From positions 361,800-425,799 of the forward strand of contig SJOL01001577.1 of NCBI GenBank assembly GCA_004794785.1: a DNA stretch of 64,000 nt. The letters are read 5' to 3'. Made by a program: the position numbers and the translations under genes. Source of the DNA: Opisthorchis felineus. Lineage: Eukaryota > Platyhelminthes > Trematoda > Opisthorchiida > Opisthorchiidae. Below, piece after piece: positions 14,640-27,900 of the stretch (the first letter of the stretch is position 1; each line of letters begins with the position of its first letter). The notes below the pieces were generated by a model that saw only the letters and a list, made by a program, of their open reading frames with translations, was not told where the DNA came from and did no database searches.

Positions 14640-15860
14640 GGAACGGAGCGAAAGAAAACATCTCTAAACGCTCAATCCTTTCTGGACCACACATTCCGAA
14701 TTCAACCAAAGACCTCGCGCGATGTTGAAAGTAGCGCCGGTGGGACTTCCCGTCTCAGGATTCGCAGAGAACGTTCTAAAGAAAAGGTTGCAACGATTTG
14801 CATCTCAAGCTACTAATCCTTTCACGTTGAAGATACCAATGCAAGTAAACTAGGACGAGAAAAAAATAATTGAGAAAAGCCTTCTACAACGTCAAATAAA
14901 CAGTGAAAAATGTCTGGAAACTGACACTCATGGACATGCTCGTCACCAGAATGTCGACTGTACAACTGCCAGCCGGGGAAAATAACCCACACCGGCCACA
15001 TTCTCTGCTACCATGGTAACCATCCAAGCTCTGCAAACCAAACTGCATCCGGACATTTCACCTGGAGTGAGACGCTGCGCGGCTGCTACCTAGAGTAATT
15101 CAGAGAAGTGATTACCCAGAAAATTAGATTTGGCGATTCATGAGAAAAACAAGTGAAATAACTAAAAAGTGTAATTTGCAGATTAACGCGTTGCGCTGTT
15201 TCACGTCGGAAAGTTGCTGAAACAAATGCAAGAATGTTAAGACAGCACAATATACCGGTGGCTTAAAAAGCTACGGACACAATTTGGAAACCACTTTCCG
15301 ATTCAGAACAAAACTGCAAAGATTAAAAAACGCTATACACACAGTTTAGTAAAACGGCTGTAAAAGAGTACTACGTCGTACAAACAAAGAGTATATTTAG
15401 CAGACTTTGTGAAAAACAACCTGCGGTTGATGAAATCCAGCCGCTCTCACTCGCCCGTGTACAAAAAGATAAGGGATTCGACTAAAAAGGGTCCATGTAG
15501 AAGCGCAAGAAAGAAAAGGAAGGAAAGTTAACCTATAGAAGTGTGTTTCCCAGTAGGAAAGGTCGTCAATATAGTCCAACAATTTCTGAAGAAAAACGGA
15601 ATTCCAAAACCTCAGACTGAAGACTGAAAAAAACAGAAGAACAAGGGAATTGGCCTACAGGAATTGATAAGAAAACGAAGTAGAACATGGGCAAATCAAT
15701 CAGGGAACATCAGTTGAAAAAGCCAAACAAGTAAAATCGGATCGCCGCACGCCGGGAACGGTAAGTAAATTGATCAAACAGAGAATTTAATCTGCTAAAA
15801 ATAGATATCCACCTGACTAATCAAATGAAAGACTCAGGAACTAGGGCCCACCCTACGGGA
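14640..15860 (+). mobile_element. Decayed Penelope-like retroelement fragment, copy 2
   Basis: Better preserved than the copy at 2.3-3.2 kb but full of stops and frameshifts. In order I see: TLMDMLVTRM (end of the reverse transcriptase domain, near 14925-14955); HTGHILCYHGNHPS (near 14990-15030), typical of the THTG-YL-F-SNHP block; KVAETNARMLRQHNIPVA (near 15213-15265); and QTKSIFSRLCEKQPAVDEIQ (near 15380-15440), which corresponds to the QTGR-L-TRL-EH--AV stretch of the GIY-YIG endonuclease. Those blocks appear in the family's usual order and spacing. No terminal repeats could be defined by eye. The element is inactive, and the frame changes mean no product is expected. Confidence 0.72.
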
Positions 15861-18663
15861 GAAGGAAGTTGTCACTAGGATTAGTCGAGTAAAAACATCA
15901 AATGTAGTGTGTTAAACAGACCAAAACATTGCCAAACAAGTTCCCATAGAATCAATCAGTGGCTTCAAAGGTATGTCTTCTAACATCCAGCCACATTTGA
16001 TATGTTGTATGCGTTTTAGAAACTGCACAAAATGAAATGTGAAAAAAGTTACCACCCAGACGAAGACTGCCGTCTCTTTGTTTGGTAGCGAAACGCTTGC
16101 AAACTAACTGCCAAGCCTGTTGGACAAGACGACTACCACCTGTAGAATAGATGACTAGGGTGATTTGTTATGGGCATGAGTTCTGCAGGCTTTTGTAAAG
16201 TCACCATTTCCCACATGATATCTTGACCTAGCAGTTTGTTGGCTGGTGATCCGACGCTAACATCATCCCTCTATTTTATTAGCATTCCTGCTGTTTGATC
16301 GGCCCGCCCTTTCTGACACGGTAATTATTTCTATTTTACCACAAAGCGGGCAAGAACTGGACTCAAAGTTTCCTGTACTCGAGTTCATCAACAGTATAAT
16401 TCTTGGTGGTGTCAGTATACAAAACCAAGTCGGCAGATACATGAAGCGAGCTTGGCACCAACACTCAGACATCGTGCACGGGACACAACTGAAATATCGC
16501 GCCAACTCCGTGGCATTCGTAATAGCAGGTCGGAATTAACCAGTAATTACTAACCCTGATTAATATGCCCGTGTCAAGCAGCCGATGGTGTTCTGTCATT
16601 CAAGCAATTGCCTATCCACACTCGACAATCAAAGCTAGTCGATGTCAGAGAACTGATCAAGCCATCGCTTCCGACGCGTAGTTTTCATTCCCTTATTCTC
16701 CTTATCTTCGGTGAACGAACATGCAGCGGTTCCAGCAGTATGTGAAAATAAAGACTGAGCTAAACTGTACAAACAGACGGATGTCTTCGCGCATAATCGC
16801 TTTCCCGGGCGCCTCCAAAGATGGCGCAGTGAGTTTCCTGGTTGCATCGGCTGAGCGTCGGCCCGTCAGTTATTCCCAGTTAGCTAGTCTGATAGGACAT
16901 TAAATACGTCATGCAATTAGGTTCATTAGTTGTGATACCATTTAAATCTCTATTTCCAAAACGTGCAAAACTCTTTTTAACAAAAGTCTTTGGACGCGCT
17001 TTTACGATTAAAGTTTGAAAATAAATAAGAGCGGTCCCTAGCTCTAAACAATTAATCCTTAGACACGAATGTTAGTAAATTAGCACTAGGTTGATGAGCG
17101 GGAATATGCAATCATTTTAACATAGGTAGCATAATTTGACGAACATAATATAAACCAAACGGCAGATTGAGAGACACGCTTGTATCCGAAAGAACTACTT
17201 ATTTCTTCGTTTACTTAGTGGGCATATCGATAGAAAACACCTACGTCTCTCCAGTCATTGATTAGTTCCACCACCTAACCTATCTAGAAGAACGGTTCCA
17301 AGGTCTTAAAAGAAGGCAACTTGGGTCGCGCTACACAATTCGAATTGACTGAGAGCGTTCCCAATTTAATAGATGAGGTGAACGTTCTGATGTATTATTC
17401 GTTTCTTTTGAACAACTTTTGGGAAAAAAATGATGTATTTTTGCGGGTAAGATCAAAGTGCAAAACATGCCGTGCACCAAAAAACGTTTAACTAGGAAAA
17501 TTTACTTCTTTCAGGCGACATAAAACACGCATGAAAAATGAACCGCATTCCTGAGTTCGTGTCAATTCATGAAATTCTATTCACTTGGGTACTCGCATCA
17601 CGTCGACCAGCTTGTATTCTGTTGGAACACGGCATCATATATCCGCGCGCAGACAATTTTTATCAGCTCGTGTGTTGTGGATGAACACTTTTCAGTCCAG
17701 ACAGACTACCTCAAAGTGGTCGGTCTTCAGAATACCACCTCTCTTTGAATTGAGGCATAGGACTTGAAAACAGACAGTCAATCAACTCACCGTGTTAAGC
17801 AGGATGTGCTTTCACCATTAGCTTAATGTCTGTAAAACTGGTGTGGACGGACATTAGACCCACTTGACTGTTCATGACATTTTCACCCTCATTAACAGCC
17901 CTGAGGTGACCTGAAAATTCCTCCAATAACTTTTGTTCCTAACCACGACATTTCTGTCATGCTGATGCTTTTTACAATTCACGCTCGGTTGACCGAGGAA
18001 TTCAGTGATAACGTTTTGTCTCCCACGTAGGATGCGATGAGTATACCCAGGTAAACAATATGTCGAGAAATTGGACTAGCTTAACCAACCCTACCACGCG
18101 TGTTTTAAACTTGCTCATCTTCGCCGGCGAACTTCCCTTAGGGAACGCAAAAAGTAATTTTTGTTAAAGTTTGAGTCAGTGAGTACCATCAGACAGTTTC
18201 CGTCACAATCATTGTTCTTTTTAATAAAGACAATAATGAAAAAGTATACACGGGATTAAGTATTTTTAAGAAGATTATTTTCACATGTCGTCAGATACGA
18301 GACCTTTTATTCATGATTGATTCGGTTTGAATTTTGTGTATATTTTAGCTAAACAGGATGCCAATGGTGTTGTGAGCTGCTAGAATAGAGATCTCGTCAT
18401 TGTTGTGTTGTCTTAAAAATCCACGTGAGATACCGCCAGACTGTCGTTGATAAGCCACCTGATAAATCGTTTGTAGCCCTTCGTTTTGAGGTAAGACGGC
18501 CGTGAATAGAGAGATTTCGCTTCGGATCGCGAAAAACCATGTGCTCGACTGACAGCGTGCTTTGACAACCTAAATTTGAAGAAATCACCGCTCTCGCCAA
18601 ATTAGAGTTATCTTAGCCTACTCATATCGAGGATCTCTGTAACGCGAACAGTAACATTCAATA

Positions 18664-18752
18664 ACACACTAGTTAGATGGTTGCCGAAAATTCCGTGATA
18701 ACGCAATACCGATTTGTTCCTGCTTGGGCTCCATCAGGTAAGTGTAGTCTTT
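18664..18752 (+). repeat. 80-bp dispersed repeat (family F)
   Basis: Diverged copy: ACACACTAGTTAGATGGTTGCCGAAAA, then a variable centre, then GGGCTCCATCAGGTAAGTGTAGTC. The flanks AATAACACAC and the sequence after CAGGT also align with the copy at 19668. Confidence 0.55.
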
Positions 18753-19566
18753 AGGTTTTCACCCAAATTAGATTCCGCTCGAATCCCAACTCGATGCAAA
18801 CACGAAGTAGAATGATGTGCAAGTAACTTTGAAAAAAAGGAGCCCCAAAATATCAGTCTGTTGTGGTACCATTCCACTTAGGGTGCCCTCCAGATCGTGC
18901 CTTACATCATTTGACCCGATATTCAAGATATCTGGGTGTTACTGACCACCTAACAAGACAGCATTTTTCATCACAGCAGAGTAACTCATCTGTGGACCCC
19001 TTAGTGTTTAAAATGTCTTGGAAACAATGAATTTTTATCGGAGCAAGAAGCACGTGATGTTACAGACGTATACATCAGGTATTGTGGTGGCGGGATTCTT
19101 ACCTTCATCACCGTTACCATCGACAGCATGATATCCGTGTTTGACACCGATGCTTTACTGCCATATCTACTCACTTTAAATGCCAGTGGTTTTTTGGAAG
19201 TGTACACGAACGTCCTGTAAGAAAAATGTATCCATTAATGATGCAACCGAAGCGATTGATTAAAGAATCGACTGGTTTGGGGGGCAAGGACACTGTATGA
19301 GCAGCTACGGGAAAATAAGCTGTAAAAATAAGAAACAAGCGCTTCAGATTAAAAGAAACTCATAAATCAAAGGTTAAAATTTGCATATTTCCATTTTTCG
19401 TCCAAAAAGCTTGAGAACTGACACCAACAACATTTTATTATTACAAGCATCAAACAAATCCCGTGGGACATACGTTTACTTCACTGACGTGACGGTTGTC
19501 GAAATTTCACCTTCAGTCTAACCCACGAAAACACATTGATTATTCGAGTACACATTTGTGTCATAG

Positions 19567-19600
19567 ATTGTATTGTATTGTATTGTATTGTATTGTATTG
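19567..19600. repeat. ATTGT pentanucleotide microsatellite
   Basis: About seven uninterrupted units of ATTGT, located about 70 bases before the best copy of the 80-bp repeat. Confidence 0.95.
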
Positions 19601-19667
19601 CGTCTGTTTGGCTCATTTGGTTTCTAATTTAGTGATACTTGTTTCTCGGTAAAGAGAAGTCAATCAA

Positions 19668-19752
19668 TACACTACTCATAAGGTTGCTGAAAACTCTTCG
19701 ACACCCCACGACCGGTATCGCAATTCTTGAGGCTCATCAGGTAGGCGCGGCC
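19668..19752 (+). repeat. 80-bp dispersed repeat (family F), best copy
   Basis: Layout: ACACTACTCATAAGGTTGCTGAAAACTC, a centre containing CCACGACCGGTATCGCAATTCTT, then GAGGCTCATCAGGTAGGCGC. Nearly every element recurs in the minus-strand copy at 51862-51953. No coding potential and no pol III boxes seen. Confidence 0.65.
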
Positions 19753-21242
19753 AGACAAATTTAATCCATTCCCCGCCTCAAAGCCCTCGTTACAATTGCA
19801 GTCCGCTTGTGTTAAGCAATAATTTTGAAGCGTCGATGGTAATCTACAACAGTTGTGTAAATGTTCAATGAGTTAATGTGCATAATTTTTTTAGATTAGT
19901 CTCTCATTAGCCAACAGCCATACTAAGTCGCATCCTAGGATTTGATTCGAGAAGGATAGTGATCATATAGGTTTTATCCGGTCAAGTACTGGATGGATTG
20001 TGACTTTGATGATGGTGATGTACACGGCTTACAGTCCCACAACCACGTCTCAAACCGTAAGGTAGCAGCCCACAAACGCATTTTACTCAACCATGTACAA
20101 GTTACACTCAGTTAACCTAATAAAAAAGAGGACTACGTAACTTTCAAAAATGCGTCTTGGGCTCGTGCACTGCAGATTACTTCAGACTGATTCTTTCACA
20201 GAATAAACTGCTTGATCTAGATTTTGATCAAAAGCCCATCATAAAGGAGAAATCAGTGCCAGAGGGACTTTTGCAAATTTCGCCTCCGTTTTCAACTGAA
20301 TCCGTTTGAATTGGGGACACTGCAGTAAGTCAGAATAGCAACGTTAACATCTGTACCATGAAAAAATAATTCCTGAAAAAATCAATCCCGCTTCATCACA
20401 TTGCGCATTTCTACACCCAGTTCCTACCGCAGCGGAAGTAGACGACAGAAGTAGACGACGGATGTAATATTCACCAACGACATGCCATCTGATGAACGAC
20501 CAAAGTTGTTACACTTTAAAGAAATCCGTTTCATCTCAGATGGCAGAAGAAACGAAGCATGTTTTCGTGACCAGCAGCCTTATAGACGGGGAGACGCCAC
20601 AGCGCTTCCAAAGGACAGAACTAACATGGAGGCTTTGTCTCTCAGTGCGTCGTTTCGTGGTGGAATATACTTTGTTTTTGATTTTGCCTTTCTCTCGGGC
20701 CGCACTACGAAATGTTTTTCACTTCTGGAAGATGTAGGGATTCTATGCGGATAATGGCGACATAATTTAAAGAGAAAATTTCAGCCTGTAGTTACACCAA
20801 ACAGTCGTAGTCATACAGAGTAGGTAAAAAGCAGAATGAAATGTTGGGCTTACGGCGTCAGCCGTCTCAGAAGCTTTGGCTTCCCATGCGGTTTCTTAAC
20901 GTTGTCCATTTGTTTCGAAAACTACGCAGTTTGTTGGCGCAGTTTGTTGATCACAAAATGTATGCATTGCTCACGGAATAAAAAACATTTATGACTCCTC
21001 TACATTGATTTACTAACTTTGGAATGATGCCATTTGAAAAGGACTTCACGCGTGTGAGTTTTCCCCTATAGAATTGAATTCGGTAAAGTTGTTTCAAAAA
21101 CTCTGTAATGGGTCAGCCAGTTTTTATACCGGTCATTAGTAATTATTTGTTTGTTGCTATTGATTGATCACACCAAGGCTCGCTTCCACAGCAGTTTTAC
21201 TGACAAGGACCCTTCGCATAGGAGCCAGCTGACACAGAAGGA

Positions 21243-21244
<2 letters not shown>

Positions 21245-21285
<41 letters not shown>
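21245..21285. repeat. TA dinucleotide microsatellite
   Basis: Perfect TA run of about 40 bases. Reading frames with YIYIYI across it are artefacts. Confidence 0.97.
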
Positions 21286-21286
<1 letters not shown>

Positions 21287-22194
21287 CGTTGTTATTGTTT
21301 GTACTATTAATATACCGCTGTCATTTGGAATGATGCTTATGACTGTTGCTTTCATAAGATCCCAAGAAGATTTGGTTTAAATGGTTCTTTTAAAATATCG
21401 CTCTCAGCGTTTCATTAAAGCCATTGTCAAATGGCTCTCTTGCTGTGCTATATATAATAAGGACAGTAGACAATAATGAGCAAGAATCCTTGAACGACCT
21501 AGAAACATAATGTGTATCACGTGACAGCAAACGTCAAAGTTAGACATTTGTGAATTTGGCACTGGTAACTAAGACCACCGATACGTTGGCTACTCTGAAC
21601 ATGTCTTTGAATAGTTGCCGCGAATACAGATAAATTATAGAACCTATCCAATTTATCACTCACGCTGTTTGGGTAACCATTTCTCACCACCACAATATTC
21701 TCATAAGAATCTCCCAGTCCACGAAGCTTCCTACAAAAAGCCAACAGATTTTATTTCTGTAGATTGGCACAGCATGCTTAAAAGTGGTTGATTTGGGGTG
21801 ATACATTGTGGATTGTTACCAATGCTTTGACGTAACAGAACAGTTGGACTACTGCATGCATTAAAGTTGCGCTTAAGGCAACGTTCCACAGCGGCTACAC
21901 CTATGTTTAAAAAAATAAAAATATTTCACGTTTCGAGAAAAAATATCTCGGCCTGTATGATTTCGCACAGAATGAAATGATACAGAACTGCTATGAAATA
22001 TTATTCCCAGACAAGAGGTATCACTACTTGGAGGTGCTTATTGGACGCCCAGCAACACCGTTGAGCGCGACGAACAACCGACGATATATGTTGCTGAAAT
22101 AACAACTCTGTGTAAGTCACACTGATTAGCGATAAGTTTTAGCCTGTCCAAAAAAACTTATACGGTAAGATAATAAAGACGTAGAGTCCAGGGT

Positions 22195-22320
22195 ATCAAC
22201 TGTTTGACGTAAATGGACCGAGTGCCCCTGGGATTTATTCGAACCCGGGTAGTTGAAGGTTCGGTTCAAAATGATTACCACTAATATGCCTAACCCCATA
22301 AAATGCGTAGGTCCCTAATT
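22195..22320 (-). repeat. Possible tRNA-derived repeat
   Basis: On the minus strand, an A-box-like GGCATATTAGTGGTAA (around 22280-22297) and an excellent B box CCGGGTTCGAATAAA (around 22231-22246) are spaced like a pol III promoter. No second convincing copy was found, so it may be a single decayed SINE or a tRNA pseudogene. Confidence 0.35.
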
Positions 22321-24564
22321 TCAATGTCACCTGCACCGTGTGGGGACTACTCTCACATAGAGTTAGAAAAGTAGTCATGGTTCCAGGTGATGAGAATTTC
22401 AGCCTGGATGGCTGAATTCGTCTAACTTATCATGGTATGACATCTGCAAAGAATAGTACTCCATATATTGTAAGCCACCAGTGAACGTTTTCGCAATTTT
22501 ATCATCAAACTTCGAGATACGGCGAAGAGTAAGTTTCCTTTGAGCAAGTGTAGACGTTTTGGCTCGAATCTTATTGGAATGTCGGTGAATGTCTACCCAT
22601 GGTAAAACCAGACGGCAGTTTACCAACCGAGCTTTCACTCCCTAGAATACGGAACTTTGAATGGTAAGATATCTTGCTGCAGCACATTCGCTTTAACTAG
22701 GCGACTGGTCATTTGACAAAACTAAAAATGCCATTTCGAAAAAAATGCATTATTCTGGACAAAATGAAAACGATTTTGATGAAAGAGAAGATGTCGTTCT
22801 GTCACAGATCTTTCGTTCTGGATGAGGAGGAAGTAAACAAAGTAAACATCTGTCTAAAGCTTAACTGTTCGTTGCTCAGTTTGATACTTCACCCACATAG
22901 AATGCTTCGGTTGTTTATCATAACTTGGAATCGTCGTATACAGATAACTTATTGAGCACACTGAACGGTCAAAATTGCTTTGGTTGTTTTAACAGAGCAT
23001 TATAATAAAAGCGGTCTGAGCCCGATTGGAACGAGATGGTAAGCTTGTGAATAAAACATTACCCAAATTGTATCAGTATGGTCGCAGGCGGAAAAACCTA
23101 CGCGTAAAGCAAACGGATAACATCAGTTGCATTCAAACCGACCAGCCCGGGGTAGCAATACAGACAAGAGTGCCCACAAATTAACTCGGAATGCTAGTCC
23201 GGCCTTTACGTTACAAACACGTTTCCTTAGTTAAGCGTAGCATAATGGAAAAGGCATTGTGGAACAGCAGGATCGAAGATGATTCGGACGACCGACCTTA
23301 ATACCACACTAGACGGATGCTGAGTGCAAAGTTGCAAGCTGCAGCAACCAGGGGTTGATCAACAGCTTGATTAACTCATACTTAGACATCCTAGGTTCAA
23401 GGAATTCTCATCACGTTGTTGCCAGTTGACTGGCAGTATGGATGCCGAATTCCCAGATGGAACGTTTGTACGTTGTGCAAAGTGTTCCTTTCTATAAGCT
23501 AGTTACATTTTTTTGACAGTGTGCACAGTGTAGGGCTTTGCCTTCACTCCCCGGGCTCGATGTTGCAAGTTTAAATCCACGCAAGGATTTGTAAAATATG
23601 CTCTATTGTCTACTCAGAATACGGATGGAAGGGCTCTAGATTGACCTGTGGTACAAAATAAACTTTCGAAATATCCTAGAATCGTCGGTTGAGTCTTTGG
23701 AGTGGTGGAGGTGACCACTGGACTCGGAAAAAGAAATTTCCATGTGGAGGTGCTTTCTTTATGAAGAAGACTAACTTTTAAATCTCACTTGAGGGATACC
23801 TAGTGCTGTATTCTTCAGTATGTTTTATCCTATGGTTTGAGAGCGACTGCGTATTAAAGTTTCCAAACGACCGGCTATCGAAATTTAGTTTTATCACAAG
23901 GCGTGCTCGAAATTAAAAAGAAACGAGAACTATTTCCCTAACTTCCAGCGGTTCATAGTTGTGCGTGCACCTCAACAAATTTATTCACTGAAAACTTATT
24001 GCTGCTGCTCATCATGGAATCTGAACTTTTTGAAGCACAAAGTTCACTTTTTATGCCAAAGTAAATTTTTTCTATTACTTTCAAAGATGCTTCTACACGT
24101 GTAAAGTGGGGAACCTTGCTATGATTGGGCTGTCGATGTCTGCATGAAGGTATTTTTTATTAATCTTTCAGGCAGGGGCAGTAATTGAGTCCGAATATCT
24201 AGAGTGTTTGGGTGATGCTAACACATACGGCGGATGGTGGGCTTTTGAAGCACCGAGTAAATTTTCTTTGACTAAAGTAAGGTCTATCTTAGATATGTAA
24301 CCCACTGGTTGCCATTACGGATTTCACTTTCAGTGAAAATTTGGGTGACATATACTGAGGTGAAAAATGATTTCGTAAACCGATTTATCTGCTACTCCTA
24401 AGAATGTCATTTTTTGACGTGGTTTATAATACCGTAAAGTCAAACGAGGTTTTACTTCATACTATTGCGCTGGTATGAATATTCCCTCGATGAATATGCA
24501 TCTATTGTTTCAATACAAAGTTCTTGTATGCGAGAACTTCTCAGGCACCGAGTTCTGCAAGCTC

Positions 24565-24604
24565 GTACCACCGCAAAACTATAGTTTTAGACTTGTGGTG
24601 GTAT
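24565..24604. repeat. Nested hairpin
   Basis: Outer arms TACCACCGCAA and TTGTGGTGGTA (one mismatch) enclose a perfect palindrome AAAACTATAGTTTT at 24575-24588. No function is implied by the sequence. Confidence 0.5.
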
Positions 24605-24705
24605 GAGAAGATGTGGTAGTTCTCGATTTAGATGACCTCCTGTATGTGAAGCGAATGATGAGACGAGAACTGATGTTGACTCTCAATAAAGCTAGATCAA
24701 GTGTA

Positions 24706-24950
24706 CAGTGATTTTGGGCTTTTCAGCATAGACTGGCTTCAGTGACAAAACGAAATCTCAGTTGAAGTTGCCAACTCACCCCACACTGCCAAAAATCTGC
24801 AAGTAGCTCAGAGGAGGAATTATTTCACACGACGGGTGAAACGTCCATTCGAGAAGTAGCCGCTTGTGATGCCAACCAATTGGTGAGATGCACACTGTTT
24901 TTCAGCATAGACTACTTTCACTTGTGGCATGCTATCTCAGTTGAAGATGT
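24706..24950 (+). repeat. Two partial copies of the family E repeat, about 180 bp apart
   Basis: TTTTCAGCATAGACT begins a block of about 50 bases at 24719, and again at 24899; both end in ATCTCAGTTGAAG followed by TTG or ATG. The same block, more diverged, is found at 32845-32930. It may be a local duplication or two insertions. Confidence 0.55.
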
Positions 24951-27900
24951 CTAGATTTTTCAATGGAAAAAAACTTAGATTAAAAATCCAGCCAATCTTC
25001 TTGAAAGTACATTAACATTATTTTTTAACAACTTGAAGTTTCTACTCATCAATATTGCCTTGAGGTCCTGCGCGTTCTCACGTTCGGATAAGGTGCTACC
25101 GAATAGTTTCAAAGTGATCAGAGAAAACGATACTGAACGGTGGTTGTATGGTACACATGAGTCGTCAACCACTGAATTGACCGTGAAAATGGTTTGCACG
25201 TTGCCAAGGTGACTTTATCAAACTAGTCTTCCGCTTTATTCTTGACGTCCACACTGGAGACATTCTGAGACCTCGTAAACCCAGACATTCCGTACTATTA
25301 ACTTGGAGGGTAACGACGCCTCTCAGAATGAGTCCATTGCATGCTGTGAGCAGCCGGTACAACGTCTGTTACCGTGATCCCTGTCATTGTGGCGCCCATG
25401 CAAAACATGAAACATTAACGCTAGGCATCAAACCGGTGCGGTGTAAGGCCAAAAGCAGTTAATGAGGTTTGCAAACTTGTAGGCCGTGTTCATAATACCG
25501 CTGAAACAAAACGGATTGGGACGCATGCTGAGCCTATAAATTCGCCAAGTTTTCGCCTGTTTCAGTGAGAGCATACAACCTGGCTAGAAAAGTCTTTGAA
25601 CAGGTAGTACGTAAGAAGACATGTATTCGACTGAGGCCCTTCACCGGATGCGAGCCAGAAAAAAAGCTATCATGTAAAGGCAGAAAAGCTCTTCGCTGCA
25701 AAGTTTTTTTTTGGGGGAAACACACACTAAACGGTTACAAGCCGTGAGACATACAAGTGACCATCTCATGTGTACATAGTTTTTAGAACCTAAAAATTCT
25801 CATGCGTCTTCTTGAACTTTCCTGGATGTTGATTGACAACTGCACAATAGTAAACAGCTGCAAGACGATTCCACAATATCCGTAATAATCCTCACCTTCT
25901 ATCAGATGCGGGGACGGAGCTTGGACACCAAACCATAGGCTACTCGGACTCTTCATCAGTAGTATACAGCATCAAAATAGTAGCAGTATATCTGGACTCA
26001 GTACTGTAATATAGCCCTGAGAATCATCGACTATGGATTATAAGTTTGGATAGGTACGTTCTGTTTTTATATCGCTCCTACATAACCGAAATATGGCGAG
26101 TTAATGATTTTTTCTACTTACTTCCTCGGAGAAAAAAAGCTTTACCGACTTCCTCTGGGGGCAGGAAGATGTGAACTCATCCCATCATGGAATGTCTGTA
26201 AGCGTCATTTCCACTTGGAACTGCTAAAAACATGTGGTCCGAAAATAAGCCTAAACCTTGTATTGAATTTTGAAATAGGTGGCCTGTGCCTCAAGCTGAG
26301 CTTCTGTAAAATTTTATCAACAAGCTGTCCGGAATTTTTCAGATTTTCCTTAAGATTAATAAAAAATTGGCTGAACTTAAAAGTTCTGTTGTCCAAAAGA
26401 AGCTGCTCACAAGATTGCTGAAAACACTTCACCAGCGTACAACCGGTTTCGTCCTCCTCGTGTTTCCTCGGGTAGGCTCAGTAGTCAACAGCTGACTGAA
26501 CAAAATCGATCTATGCCATGTAATTGCCAATAACAGGTCCAAGGCTAAGCATCCAGTTTTTCAACTTCCACATTCTAGGAAGCATCTATATATTAATCTA
26601 TCAAAATTTACCATATGGTGTATTTTGTCTGGCCGTGACTTGGGTCTGTATGACGAAAATCAACTAAGACTTACGAAATGTTTACCATTACTATGATCTG
26701 CCTGTAACTTGGGTTACGATTGACCTGGAAAATGTCAGAAAGCTCTGTTTACGTCACATAAACCAGATTTGATACCAGTAAGAAGTGTAACAACGCTGTT
26801 TCTTCACCAGATAATCGCACCGGTTGATGTTTCGCAGTGCAAATAAATAACCTGTAGTAACCCACTGGAACCTTTGGTTGGACAGCGGTGATTAAATATC
26901 TTGCGGTCTACTGGCCTGGATAAATAAGGTGACATTCCAACTCTGTCTACTGAATTCATCTGGCAGGAAACTCAACAGTCAGGATAACGTCGGAACTATG
27001 GTAGAAATGTCCGTGGATGTATGCCTGACTGACAGAAGTGATCGATTAGCCGGTATCCGCAGATCCATGAATAATATCAGGATAATATTTGAACAGATAC
27101 TTCTCTGTGGCAAGATTTAGGATAGGTTTCAGTCAAAAACTAGATTTAGACTCACTTTATAGATGCGCGATACCACGTATGTTATGATGACATTTAACAC
27201 TCATTTCACTTAGTGATTCTTGTACAGACAATTGGCCGAAAACGATTGGGCAAATCTCCGGTGACTTATTTTCAGAGCCACTGAAACACATCAAAGCTCA
27301 CAGTGCACTAGTATCGCATCCCCAAGGGCGTAGAATGTTTTGCTAAGCAGTCTGGAATGTTTGTTTTATTGTCGGGCTTAAGTCCCTATTTATCCTTTGA
27401 GTTTTTTTGGTCCGGCTGGTGGCAGTTTTGTTTGCATTGGTAATACCGTTTCGATTCATTCAGAAACCCACTGGAGGCAATCTACTTTATATTTTTGGAA
27501 AAACTTTGCACCTTACATCCGAATTTGCTTTCATGTTTTAGTCAGTTTGCTTTAGTCAGGTTCCAACTTGTGCAGTGAAATATGTCCACCACCAACTTGT
27601 TGTTGAATGAGGAGACCATCCGGTTGTATGTGGTTCTGTCTGATCTCTTTATTTTGCATATCCAAAGATAAATGCTGAGGTTTTTATTCCCTGCCGAAAA
27701 ATTCGATAAATCTGAAGAAACATTCTATTTTTCCGATTATTTTGGTTGCTTTACCCAATTTTCCAATTGTAATCATTTTCTCTATGAAAATCATCACTAA
27801 CCGACATTAGTCACCTTCATGTGTAAAACATGCGCCGATTTGTTGAAATCCTGTTGTCTGAGAACATGCAGTTGACGCGAACCACCAACCAAACTTGTGA

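Larger units (their letters stand above)
15861..24560. other. Non-coding, with microsatellites and short repeats
   Basis: Apart from the two 80-bp repeats, the ATTGT and TA microsatellites and the tRNA-like sequence at 22.2 kb, only short meaningless frames. At 23.5 kb a sequence GTTTAAATCC resembles a pol III B box without a convincing A box. Confidence 0.5.

Noticed and set aside
21151..21333. Frame with a YIYIYI run
   Set aside because: It is a translation of the TA microsatellite.
23520..23590. Possible tRNA-like sequence with GTTTAAATCC
   Set aside because: B-box-like only; no convincing A box at the right distance and no second copy.
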